Shown piece by piece: positions 50,003 through 61,519 of a stretch of 64,000 nt of DNA. Origin of the DNA: Anaeramoeba flamelloides. Its lineage: Eukaryota; Metamonada; Anaeramoebidae. The stretch is from the NCBI GenBank assembly GCA_027625915.1, contig JANTQA010000047.1:19654001-19718000 (forward strand), in the 5' to 3' direction. The number at the start of each line of letters is the position of its first letter. Positions within the stretch are counted from its first letter, which is position 1. Made by a program: the position numbers and the translations under genes. The notes beneath the pieces are model-generated. The model saw nothing but the letters and a program-made list of their open reading frames with translations, was not told the origin of the DNA and did not search any database.

Positions 50003-51835
50003 TTTTGATTAGTTTTTTTTTTTCTCCTCCAAATCTACTTCTTTTTCTTTTTCTTTAATTAATCCTTTATGATAAAATAAAATAAAACAAAAGAATTAAA
50101 ACCTAAATTGATAACGTGAAGAATCCTTTTGAAATGCTTCATTAAGATTCAATATTTATCAAAATGGTAGAACCTTACTCAAGTACACTTACAATAAAAT
50201 CTCATCTTTTATTTCTTTGCTTTCTTTTATTTCATATTTTGTGAGTCTTGATTATTAATTTTTGATTTTGTAAATTTTGTATGAGGTTTTTATTCAAAGT
50301 TTTTCAGAAGTGCGATATTGTTTTCACTATAAATACAACTGAAAGATTTTGAGAAAATCAAAACACAAAAAACTAATCTGTTTTTATTCTGTATTTTTTT
50401 TGATAGATCGACTAAGTTATCAAGAAAAATGTAAGAACTGTGTTTATATTTTGTTTCTTGAATATTTTGGAATCAATTCCCAAATTTTTGTTGGGTAATT
50501 TCCTTAAGGGAGTGGTCCTACTACAACTTATTTCTAGGTTTGATTATTTTGTTATTAATTGGAAATTATATTTGTGGACCCCAGTTAAAATACCCATAAA
50601 ATGTAAAAAAAATCATTATTGAAAAATGCTGATTTTACTAATTTCTTCATTTAAATTTTAGAAAATAAATAGATTTCAAATTAAAAAGGTGAGTTATATA
50701 TATTCTATTTGGATTTTTTTTTTCTTGACAGAAAACTTTTTTTTGAGAAAGAATTGGGATAGTGTAGGTACAAAGTGGACTTATTTGTAATTGCGTTGGT
50801 GATTTTAAATGTGAATAATTAACTTTTCACCCGAGGTATTTCAATTTTTAAAAACATAATTAATTAGAACTCTTAAATAAATAAGTGACTATATTATTAA
50901 TTTATTTTTTAATTTTTATTTTTTTTTTTTTTTTTTGGTATTATAAAATATTTTTCACTCAAAGAACCAAGCCAAAAAATGAAAATTTCACTTTTTTTTT
51001 TTTTAAGAATAAACCAAACTAAAATTATTTAGAAATAAGAGAAATAATAAAATTCAGATTAGAGTTGATAATTATACACGAAGAATACCCGTACAAACCA
51101 TAAATTTCAAAAAAAAAAAACTGTTAAAAAATTTTTTTTGTCCCCTTTTATTGTAAAGAACTTGTGTAAAATTTCTCAATTTTTTGAGAAATTTAAAATT
51201 ATTGACAATAAGATTTTTTAATTATAAATGTATTCACATTAAAAGAAAATACTAACTCTCACTTTTTTTTAATGTTAATTTGGAAGTTTCAAAAATTTTT
51301 TTTTTTCAAATTGACTTTTTAAAAAAAAAATAAAAAAGAAAAGAAAATAAAAAAAGCAAAAATCAAAAAACAAAAACAAAAAAATTTAAAATTATTTTGA
51401 TCTAAAAATTGAAAATTTTATTTTGAGAAGAATAATGAAGTAAACTCATAGAATATGTTCTATTTATCCAACAAAACTGTGCCCCCTTGACTGAGGAAGA
51501 GTTTATTTTGAAATAATATCTAAATAATTGATTTTGGAAAAAAGAATGTACAGAAATTAATTTTTAAAAAAATGATAATAATCCCTGAAAAATGATAATT
51601 TTAAGAAAAAATATTTTTGCCAAAAATCTCCGAGTGTATGGAAATGAAAAAAAATAAAATGAAATTAGTGAATAGTGAATTTGTTATTATTATTTTCAAT
51701 TGAAAATTTATTAAAATAGAACATTTTTTTAAAAATAATAATTATTATCAATATGGAATATATTCAGTTGGTAGATTTGGTAAAGCTGTTTAATAATAAT
51801 ACATATTTAAAAACATGAATAAATTACTTTATTTA
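50003..51835. other. AT-rich intergenic DNA
   Basis: A TTAAGGGAGTGG at 50504-50515 resembles one end of the TTAA-flanked elements, but no matching second end was seen. Otherwise featureless. Confidence 0.45.
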
Positions 51836-54800
51836 CTATACACATAATTTTTTTATTTTTTTTATTTTCAATTTTCGAACATTTGGAATTTTGCCATTTG
51901 AAAAAAGCATTATATACAAAAAGAGAGATTCTATTATCGCCACTATTAAAAAGGATTCCTGATAAATATTTTTGTTAATTATTCTTTTGAAAAAATCATT
52001 TGAGTTTGTTAAAACGATAGAAAGAGTATTGTTGAGCATATGGCATAAAATGGAAGGTATTGTGGAATTTGTTCGTATTGTAATGAAATTATAAAAAAGT
52101 GAAATATCTAGAATGTACCACAACCCGAAAAAATTATAATTAAAACGAAGGAACGCATAGAGAAATGTTGCGATCCAGATTGCATTTGTTTTATCATACT
52201 TTTGGAGTAAAATATTCAATAAAAACCCACGAATGGCAATACCTATCAATTATAAAATATTAAAAAAATAAAAATATTAATTATTAAAGAAAATAATTTA
52301 CATACATTATTAATAAATATAAAAGGAAGAAGAGATTTTTTATTTTTGTTTTTTTTTTTGTTTGAAATCGAAAATTGGTAATCCAATAAATATTTGAAAA
52401 AATGAAATAAGATCAATTATGATATAAAAAATCTTTACAAAAAAGTAGCTTGCCTTAAATTCATTTAAACAAAGCATTATTAAAAAAACATTAAAAAATT
52501 GATAATTAATTTAAATAACAAAAAAAGTAAATATTAAATATTAATCTTTAACACATTACGAAATTTTCTTCAAAAATGAAAAAAAAAAAAAAATTAATTA
52601 ATTTATTGAAATAGAAAATCGATTTTAAAAAGAAATTTGAACGATTTATTACGAAAATAATAGTATTTAATAAACTTATTGTTTTTTCATTTTTTCACCT
52701 TAAAAAAAATTTTTTTGAAGGAATTTCTTTTTTTTTTTATTAGTAACTGTAAAACCTAAAACTAGGGAATTTTAAACAACCCTAAAATTCCATTTTTCTG
52801 AACAATTGAAAATATTAGTAAAAAGTCAAAAATATACTCTCATTCAACAGACAAATATATGGATTATCGAGCAACCGTTAACCGTTCTAATTGGGATGCT
52901 GTTTAAATATTCTAAATTGACCCATTCAAACCTTTTGGTAAATGAAGAAATTAAAAAAATCCCAAATTTGTAAAATTAATTGAGAATTTGACTGAAAACC
53001 AAAATTTAATTTTGATAGTAAAATTTAAAATAAATCTATCATTTTTAGCAATTAAAAATATTTGAATTGTTTTAATTTGGGAAAGGTGTTTGATTATTGC
53101 GAATTTACATGAAATTTTGAAAACACCATTTTGATAAATAAAAATTCTCTTTAAGTTACCCAATTGAAATTTCAAAATTTGAAAAAACTATTAAAGGAAA
53201 GATCTAAAGTAAATAAAAGTCTTATTTTATAAATGTTAAAACAAAAAAATTCTCATATAGCTGATATTTTCTAATAAATTTAGAATTTGTCTAAGGGATA
53301 ATCACAATAAATTAGGATTTTCAATTTTCATTCATTTTCACAATTAATTTTACAAATTTGGGATTTTTTTTATTTCTTCATTTACCAAAAGGTTTGAATG
53401 TATAGATTTGGAATATTTAAACAACACCCCAATTAGAACAGTTAACAGTTGCTCGATAATCCATATATTTGTCTGTCAAATGAGAGTATATTTTTGACTT
53501 TTTACTAATATTTTCAATTGTTCAGAAAAATACTTTGAAGTTTGGGTGATTTCTTTCCTTTTGAAATTCATTTTTTGTCTTGGTTTAATCTAAAAAAATT
53601 TTTTCTCTAAGAATGCAAGAGAAATTGAAATTTTTATCTTATGATAGGAATTGAATTTTCTAAACCAAATTTCAAAATTTTGGACACAGTTTAAACAGTT
53701 GAAAGAATAACAATACTACACTTTCCATTCAATTTGGAAATTATTTGATTTTACTAACTATTTCATTTTTTGTCTTTTTTGTTCTGGTTTCATTTCCTTT
53801 TTTCCAGTTACCTAATCTGTTTCGTTAGATCTGGGAATTTTTTTTCGATAGTTGATAGAAAGCCAGTGTTGGGTTTGGTTAAATTGAAAATCCACATACA
53901 ATTGGCCGATGATATCTTATCATTTGATCGATCAACAATTGCTGGTGATATTTCAACAAATTTACCAAATATATTTTTTGTTTCAGCTCGTTTCATTATT
54001 TTGTTCACAGAGATTTTTATTTTTTTCGTTTTATATTTTTTTCTTTTATTTGGATGAAAATGATTACTTTATAAAAGATTAATACTTGGTTACTGAAATG
54101 TGGTTTTATATTAGGTTTGGAAAAAATATAATAAATTGTGCTTTTTTTTTTTTGGCTATTTTTGATTTTGGGTGTATCCAAATTTTTGGAATGGGGTTTA
54201 TTTTGATTATAGACAATTTTATAATCAGCAACCAATTTCTATGTCTAATAAATTTTCACTGGGAGGTTGGAAGGGCTGTAATTAATATTTAAGCTGATAA
54301 CCAATATTCTGATTTAAAATGAGAGGGGGAAAAGCATGTGAAATGAGCTTAATAGAGCAATTTTTTTGCCTCAGATTAAAAAATTATTTTGATTACAATT
54401 TTTTAATTTGTTCTTTAATTTAAGCTTATAGATCGCTGCTTAAAACAAAAAGAAAGTTGTCAAAATTGGGATCAATTACATTCAAAACAATTTGAATCAA
54501 TTAGTGCAAAAATCGTACAGAAGAAAAACAATAATTTTGTAGTATCTGATTATGGTCAGAAGGGAAGACATAATTCAGAAAGTGACTTTCTTTTCTGACC
54601 ACAGTATTTTTTATGAGTTTTTTTTTTGTTGGAAAAACCAACCACAGAAACAAAAGTTAAACCACAACTTTTCTGTTTACAATTAAATGGTTGAATTGAA
54701 AGCTTGTTATTTTTTTTTTTTTTTTTTACGGGTTTTTTCAAAGAAAAGTTTCGTTAAAAAGGGAAAATAGATACCTTGACAAAAAGCAGGAACCAAAATA

Positions 54801-55453
54801 ACAGTTATAAAGACATAAACGATTTCCCCAACATTACCAAAATCCAAAACTATTAGGGGTCTAGTTGCTATAACTTCTTGTTTTAGCATTAATAAGGCTG
54901 CTAAATAATAAAAGAAAATTATGTAAACGTTGAACAACAAAGAACGAATGACTGTATAAAATGTAACAGCCCTGAGATTCAAACGATAGACTTTTTTGTA
55001 ATCGATCTTGTATCTGTGGCAATAAAAGATCGAAGGTAAAACCAATAAAAAAGTGTTGAGTGCATAAATTAATAAACGATAATTGATCGATAGAAAAGAT
55101 AGTGGGATATGCAAAAGGTTGGTTAAACAATAAGCCACGAGAAACCCTAAAAATGTCAAAAAAATTGGATGATCTTTTGGATTGAGCACATTTAGCCCAT
55201 GCTTTTGTTGTTTTGGAAAGCTGACCAAATTTGAATCTTTTAAATCAACTCCAGATATGTCACAGTCTGTTTTGTATAAAATCACAAGAGTTTGGTTTGG
55301 CTTTAATGTGTTTTGAGATATTCCATCGATATGGATTTCGCGTGTCTTTTCTTGGGACTGGAATGTTGGTAAAGTTGTGCGATAGACATCACGGCTTTTT
55401 GTTTGGAGATAATCCCCTTTACACTTGAAGATGCTAATGGACGTGTCATTCAT
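51836..55453 (-). CDS. CPBP (type II CAAX protease-like) membrane protein with altered active site, two exons
   Basis: CPBP intramembrane proteases (Rce1 and relatives) use an EExxxR motif, FxxxH and HxxxN. Exon 1 is 55453-54775 and exon 2 is 52242-51836. The split Gly codon rejoins as VPAFCQ-G-IAIRGFLL, exactly where the family has EExxFRGxLL. The product is 361 residues: a soluble N-terminal part (about 1-110), then hydrophobic segments to the C-terminus. The motif-1 arginine and the third motif (HMLNN near 294, in SILCHMLNN) are kept. The two glutamates are replaced (CQG) and the second-motif His is absent (FLYAFLRFN). This suggests a non-catalytic member, as known for some CPBP proteins. 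ATG at 55451-55453 opens the frame. I infer an ER or Golgi membrane location. Confidence 0.8.
52793..53530. mobile_element. Foldback element with 190-base arms
   Basis: Left arm 52793-52983 and right arm 53341-53530 are inverted copies with few differences (TTCTGAACAATTGAAAATAT and its complement at the tips; ATATATGGATTATCGAGCAAC inside). About 357 bases separate them. Weaker similarity may extend some 25 bases further out. No clear target-site duplication and no gene. Confidence 0.88.
53663..54198 (+). mobile_element. Mariner-like MITE, family F copy 2
   Basis: Flanked by TA on both sides (53661-53662, 54199-54200). The ends are inverted: AACCAAATTTCAAAATTTTG then GACAC at the left; GTGTATCC then AAATTTTTGGAATGGGGTT at the right. 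A 66-codon open frame on the minus strand is partly echoed in copy 3 (KFVEIS and DRSN), perhaps a trace of former coding sequence. Confidence 0.85.
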
Positions 55454-55927
55454 TATGGACCACTTGAAAAATCGTTTGCCTTGCAGATATTTTTAAAAGT
55501 GTTTATTGTTGGTGGTTGGTTGTTGGTTTTCGTTTTCGTTTTTGATTTACAATTTGATCTAAAGAAAAATTGAAAAAAATAAATTATTTCGATTGAAAAA
55601 TTTAAATGGTAACTTGAATTATAAAGTCTTGAAAAAGTGAGTAAATAATCTGTTGTATCACAAAGGCATTGTTTTGAAAAAAGTATTAGTCCCTAGATTT
55701 TTAAAAAAGGCCAAACAAGTGGATAATAAAAAGTTCCTGAGGTCTGTTCAAAAGGAATTCTTCAGAAACATTTCGACAACTATCGTTTTGTTTTGGTTTA
55801 TTGAGAAATGATTTAATTTTCCTTTGTTATGAGTGAAAAGTCCTCAAAACCTACTTAAATGAAACAATTAATTCAATAATTATCTTGGAAAGTGCTGAAA
55901 TGAAACAATAAAATTTTAAATTCTAAG
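55454..55927. other. Intergenic DNA
   Basis: 5' flank of the CPBP gene; no feature recognised. Confidence 0.45.
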
Positions 55928-55930
55928 TGA

Positions 55931-56388
55931 CTGTTGAGAGAAAAATGTTTGACACAGAAAAATGGTGGAGAGCATTTTTAATTGGGAACCTTAGTAAAAT
56001 TGAAAATCCAAATCCTATTGATAACTAGGCGACTTTTAGATAAATCCAGGTTTAAAGGTGTTAAAAGTTCATTAATCTGTGGTGTGTGTAGAATACTCAT
56101 TTGAATGATTGATAACCAAAGTAGATCATGCTATTTTAACAAAAATCCAAGTTTTAGTAAAGTTTACTATTAATTCTCAAAATGGTAATTTTTAAACTTG
56201 ATTTAGATTATAAGAGATTAGATTTTGAAAAAGTAGTATTACATTAATTGCTATTCTAATAAGTAGATTATTGTTATTTTCTTTATTTTTTTCACAAACG
56301 ATTGAAATTAAAAATCATTTTCAGTAATGTTCCCAATTAAAAATACTGTCCAACCATTTTTCTATGTCAAACATTTTTCTCTCAACAG
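55931..56388 (+). mobile_element. PIF/Harbinger-like MITE, copy 2
   Basis: Close copy of 6184-6625 in the same orientation. CTGTTGAGAG...CTCTCAACAG ends with TGA direct repeats on both sides (55928-55930, 56389-56391). Between the internal ends it shares long blocks such as CCAAGTTTTAGTAAAGTTTA. Confidence 0.9.
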
Positions 56389-56529
56389 TGAGATAATATT
56401 CCTACTTCAATTAAACTTACACCATTAGCAATAAAGTTTATTTACAATATAACCAACACACAAGAACTTCAATTTTCGGTGGTCATTTTATTTATTGTTG
56501 TTAGTAGTAAGGGGATTGTTAAAAGTCTC

Positions 56530-56910
56530 TGTTCAAGAAAATAGGGTATATAGCAGGGAAAAAATACCGTACATGATTTTTTATTGTGAACATTAGTAAA
56601 ATTGTGGTGTAATTTTTTTTTTTCTAATCAAATCCTTATTATAAATAACCAATTTTTTTATGAGATTAGTAATAAACCGACCTAAATTCATCAAAGTAAT
56701 GGTTCTCTAGAATACTCGAGTAATTGCTTGATAGCCTAAGTAAATTTAACTTTTTTTGAAAAACAATTGAGTTTTATAGAGGTTTACTAGAGTTAGGTAA
56801 ATTATAATTTTTATTCTCGTTTTTTGATTAATTGAATTTTTTATTTAACAAGTGTGATTTCACTAATCATAATTAAAATAAAAGGGTGAGTAATAATTTA
56901 GAAAGTTTGA
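56530..56910 (+). repeat. Diverged Harbinger-like relative
   Basis: Follows copy 2 by about 140 bases and shows the same order of landmarks in decayed form (GAACATTAGTAAAATTG, AATACTCGAGTAATTG, TAGAGGTTTACTA). Ends no longer recognisable. An older copy of the same family. Confidence 0.6.
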
Positions 56911-57829
56911 TTCTTAGTAAAAAAAAAGGATTTGATTGTAAATAAATATGATTACATAACAATTTTAATAATATTTACAATTAAAAACTTTTTCCGGTAT
57001 TATTTTCTTGTCAGGTATTTTTTTAAAATACTTTATTTAGAAGTTAGATATATTAAATTAACATAGAGATAAATTTAAGTTTAATTCAACGTTGTGATAT
57101 TTTCTTGGATAGATAATATATACTGTTTTAATGGGTGTATTCATCAAAATAAAATGATATAGAAAAAAAATCACTTGTGATAAATATTACTAAACACCAA
57201 TTTAAAAATTCTAAAACACAAAAATTCGATTTGTGAAAAAAAAAAAAACTTATTTAATCAATTCAAGAAGAAATACCAAATTAGAGTCATTCACTAATTG
57301 AAATAGTAACACTTTTTTATAAATCAACAATACACACAAAACAATAAACAAATAATTATCAATACAAATAAATCATCGATGTGTTAAAAATTTTGGTGAG
57401 ACCAAAACAAAAAAACACATTAGTAAATTTGTTTAATTTCTATTAGGAATATTGATCGATCTCAAGATTAGATACTACCAATGAATTTTATTTGAGTTCT
57501 TCTATTTGGAACCACTTGGCTTTAACCTAATATCAATTGTTCAAAAAAATTTTGATCGAACGAAATAAGTTAAGTAATTCAAACAATGGAATGAAAACAA
57601 AAAACTAAAAGATGAAAAAATGATTTTCATATTTTTTAAAAATCAAAATTATTTCCAATTTCAATGAAATTGTATTATTATGATTGTTTGGAATATTTTA
57701 GAGGTGTGGAAATGTTTGAATTTTAGTTTAGTTTCAATCAAGTGTCCTCTATTTTCCAGGATTTAAAAGAATCAAGTATAATTCCTAGAATTTTACTCTA
57801 TTCATTCGAATACCGAAAAAGCTAACCGA
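56911..57829. other. AT-rich intergenic DNA
   Basis: No feature recognised. Confidence 0.45.
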
Positions 57830-58190
57830 AGTCTTCTAGTTTTTCCTGGTGTTAAAATAATTTGTTAAAATCCATAGATTTCACCTAATTCTTTTGAATT
57901 CTGGAAAGGCTATCAGCGGCTTTTTATAGGTAAGAAATAAATAGACAATTTCTTCAATTTTCTTTTGGTTTCTGAAATTAAAAAAAAAAACATTAAAAAT
58001 ATCTGTAGAGTGTTGTAGAATGCCTAGATTTTCTTGTAGGATTTCTGTTTTATATTTAAAATCAAATATTTTACCAATAAACAAAAAAAATCAAGAAAAC
58101 CTAAAGGAAAAATGTCGTGGGTTTTTTACTTTATAGAATAAACCGAAAATTTATTTAATTTTCGGTTTATTTCAGAAATTAAAATAAACT
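57830..58190 (+). repeat. Dispersed repeat, family E copy 3
   Basis: Shares blocks with 32395-32720 and 45050-45390 (TTTTGAATTCTGGAAAGGCT, CCTAGATTTTCTTGTAGG, GAATAAACCGAAAAT). It includes the perfect hairpin AATAAACCGAAAATTTATTT / TTAATTTTCGGTTTATT near 58137-58172. Confidence 0.65.
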
Positions 58191-59680
58191 CATCGAAAAA
58201 TCGAAAATCAAAAATAGTTTTTTTTTCAACTTAAAACAATAAATAATTTTTTAAGATGAAATATATTCCCTATTTATAATAGATTTATTAACAACTTTTC
58301 AACTTTTGAAAATTATCAAATGTGACTCTTCTATGAATGAGAATTTTTTTTCAAATAATATTTAAATATAAACTTTTCCAATTAGAAAATTATAATGTGG
58401 TTCAATGTTTTAGCAAATGGGGGTTCTTTTTATTTTAGAAACGTTAGGATAATTTATTTCTGAAAAAAAAAATTTCTATGAGTATTTAAAATAGAAATGA
58501 CATATTATTTTCCTTCGATCTTTTTTTATTTGTTTTAATATCAAATTTAAAATCGAGAAATTTAATAAAAAAAATAAAAACAATTTCTTTCCCGAATTAA
58601 TAACAATTAATAAAAGTTGAGCTATCTACTCTTTATTACTTATAGATAAAAATATAAAGTATTTAATAAAAATTAACTAATCTTATTGTAAAATTTAAAT
58701 AATATCCACAATACGTCAATCAAATGAACTTACAATTATAGAGTCCAAAAAAATCCCAAACTATCAAAATATACCAAGAAAATAACTGAATAGTACCATT
58801 AAATATTTATATTGGATTTTACAATTAAAACTATTATTTTTATAAATTCTAATATTTCAATCTATTTTAATTTGAGAATAGTGTTTCTTTATTTTGGATT
58901 TATTAACAATTTCGCAAAACTATTGATTCAATAAAAATTCTTCTACATTTTTTAATTTTCAATGAATAGATCTAAGGTATATAAAACTTTTATCATAATT
59001 AAATTAATTTTTACATTTATAAAAAATTACTTTTTTTCTAATAAATTGATAATTTGTCAAAGTAAGTTAGAATAAAATTTTTATTTTATATCATCTTCTC
59101 TCTTAAAATTATGAATATTTGTTTTTTTTTCATGATTACTACAATTTCCCATATTATAATTAATACATTTCGAATAATTTTACAATATTCCAATTAAACC
59201 GATTGATGAAAAACTAATAATTTATTATATTTATCTATACTATGAGAAACAAATTTCCAATTTTTATATATATTTTCAAGTTATCAAATAAATTAATCCT
59301 ATGATATTTTTGATGAAAATAAAATGTTATTGATTCAAAAGTTATTATGAAAATTACCATTATCATAAAATTAAATTTCTAATCTTCGATTTTATTTTAT
59401 AAGATTCATTATTATTTGATGTTATATATGTTTGGAAAAAAAATATAATTCTATTAAATAGATTTTGAATAATTTTAAAATAAATATAATATAAAATACC
59501 AACTTTTGACCACTGGAATTTCAAATACCAGCTTTACCTTTGAATTACAATTATTAAAAAATTATTTTTTTCCCAAAAGTTAACTAAGCTCTATTATTTT
59601 TGGAAAAAAGTGAAGTATGATTAAAAAGTGCAAATTTTTTTTAAAATTAGAAACCCCACAGAAAATAAAAAGTTTAGTTC
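58191..59680. other. AT-rich intergenic DNA
   Basis: Among the most AT-rich parts of the window. No feature recognised. Confidence 0.45.
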
Positions 59681-59682
59681 TA

Positions 59683-60173
59683 AACGAAATTATCAAAAAT
59701 TTGGACACCGTTCAAAAACATTGATAGAATAATAACACTGAACTTTCCATCAATCTGGAAATAAATGTTATTTTTCAATATTCTATTTTTTGTTATTTCT
59801 GTTGTTTTAATTTGATTTTTTTCAGTTAGGTAATTAGTTTCATTAGATTGATGATTTTTTCAACGATCATTGATTGTAATTGATAATGACTTTAGTTAAA
59901 TAGAAAAATCACATACTATTGGTTGATTGAATCTTTTTATTAGACCTATCAATTTTTAGTGAAATTTCAACAAATTTGCTTGTACATTTTTTAATTGTAC
60001 TCATTTCATCATTTTTTTTTCTTTTATTTGGGTAAAAAATAATTACTTCTAAAAACATTACATATAGATAAATAAAATAATGTATCATATTATTTTTGGA
60101 AAAATATAATAAATTGGATTTTTTTTTTACCAATTATTAATTTTGGAAGTGTCCAAATTTTTGGAATTTGACT
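59683..60173 (+). mobile_element. Mariner-like MITE, family F copy 3
   Basis: Flanked by TA (59681-59682, 60174-60175). Left end AACGAAATTATCAAAAATTT then GGACAC; right end GTGTCCAAATTTTTGGAATT. More diverged inside than copy 2. Confidence 0.83.
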
Positions 60174-60175
60174 TA

Positions 60176-61519
60176 TTAATAAAGAAAAAAAAAACACAAA
60201 ATTAGGGGTTAATCTGACTCACAGTTTTTACAAAATGCTATTTTTTTATCCGTTTTTATAAGATTGATCTTGAATTAGGAAATTAATTCAAAAAATATAT
60301 ATAGTCCAAACACTTTTTGAGGCACATATAAATTAATCAAAAAAGTTACAAACAATAATTATTCTTTAAGCCACAATTATTGTAAAAAGGGGCACATATT
60401 ATTTTTTTAGATTATTGTCAATGTTGAAAAAAAAAAAAAAATATGGTGTATTAACATTACCAATATTTTATTTTGTGTTATTGGTTTTTTTTTTTTACTT
60501 TATGTGACTAACCTTATTGTGCTTTTGATAAAAGAATTTAGAGAAAAAATAAATAAATAAAGAGAAAATGCAGAAATCAACAGAATAACAGTTTTTCTAA
60601 TACTAACTTTTTATATGGATTTTTTTTGTAATTCAACTATTAAAAAGTATTTTTCAAAAAATTCAATTATTTTTGAGATCCACAAAACCATTGAATTATA
60701 TTTGAAAATCAAGTAGATTTAAATTGTGTTGGTTGACTGGGTTGATAATAATCTTATCGATTATTCTTAAAGTTAATTTGTTACTTCTTTTAATTGATTT
60801 TACTTTTCGTTTTCATTACTTTTTACTTTAAAAAAACTACAATTAACTTTTATTCCCTGTTTCACTTTTTTCCAGAATTACAAGTCAGAATATTTTGAGT
60901 TAACTTTGGTTTCGTTACGAATTTATTTGTCAAGATCTTTTTTGGAGAGACTTGTTCTACATGTGAAAAAGGACTATTTGGGAGAAGAGAAGAAAAAATT
61001 GTCATTTTTATAAATTTGAAAATTACATAACTTACCATGAAGGGTTCAATAGACGAGTTTGTAAATTTCTTTGGTATTCAAAAGGTATCTTGTACTTTAC
61101 ACATAGCTCTAAATTTAGATCAAAGAACAAGATCCTTTGGATTATTATTTGTTTGGACTTTAAAATGAGAAATGACTCAATGAGAGAAAACAAATGGGGA
61201 AATATGAAATATCCCTCCAATTAGATGAAAAAAAACAGTTGAAAAGTCTATTCTTCAAGATTAGAAACACTACCAAGAAAGCGTTGTTTCTTCAAACTTG
61301 AGATCTTTATATTAACGATTCTTAACATTTGCTCTTATTGTAAAAAAAAATACAAAAGAATTTTTTTCAAATTCTGAACATACACTAACAGCCCTCGTTA
61401 TGTGAAAAAAGAGCGAATTATACATTATTTCAATTACCATCCTTTTTGAAACGGAATGAAAAATATCTGACAAAAAATCATTTTTTTTCAGTTTTTCCTT
61501 TGAACAAAAAACAATAAAA
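60176..61519. other. Intergenic DNA, 5' flank of the transhydrogenase gene
   Basis: The stretch near 60720-60840 resembles 48040-48190. No gene recognised. Confidence 0.45.

Larger units (their letters stand above)
52243..54774 (-). other. Intron of the CPBP gene (2.5 kb)
   Basis: Starts GTATCT, ends TTGATAG, and holds a foldback element (52793-53530) and a mariner-like MITE (53663-54198). It is the longest intron in the window. Confidence 0.8.

Noticed and set aside
50504-50515. Third TTAA-flanked element
   Set aside because: Only one end resembles the family; no second end was found nearby.
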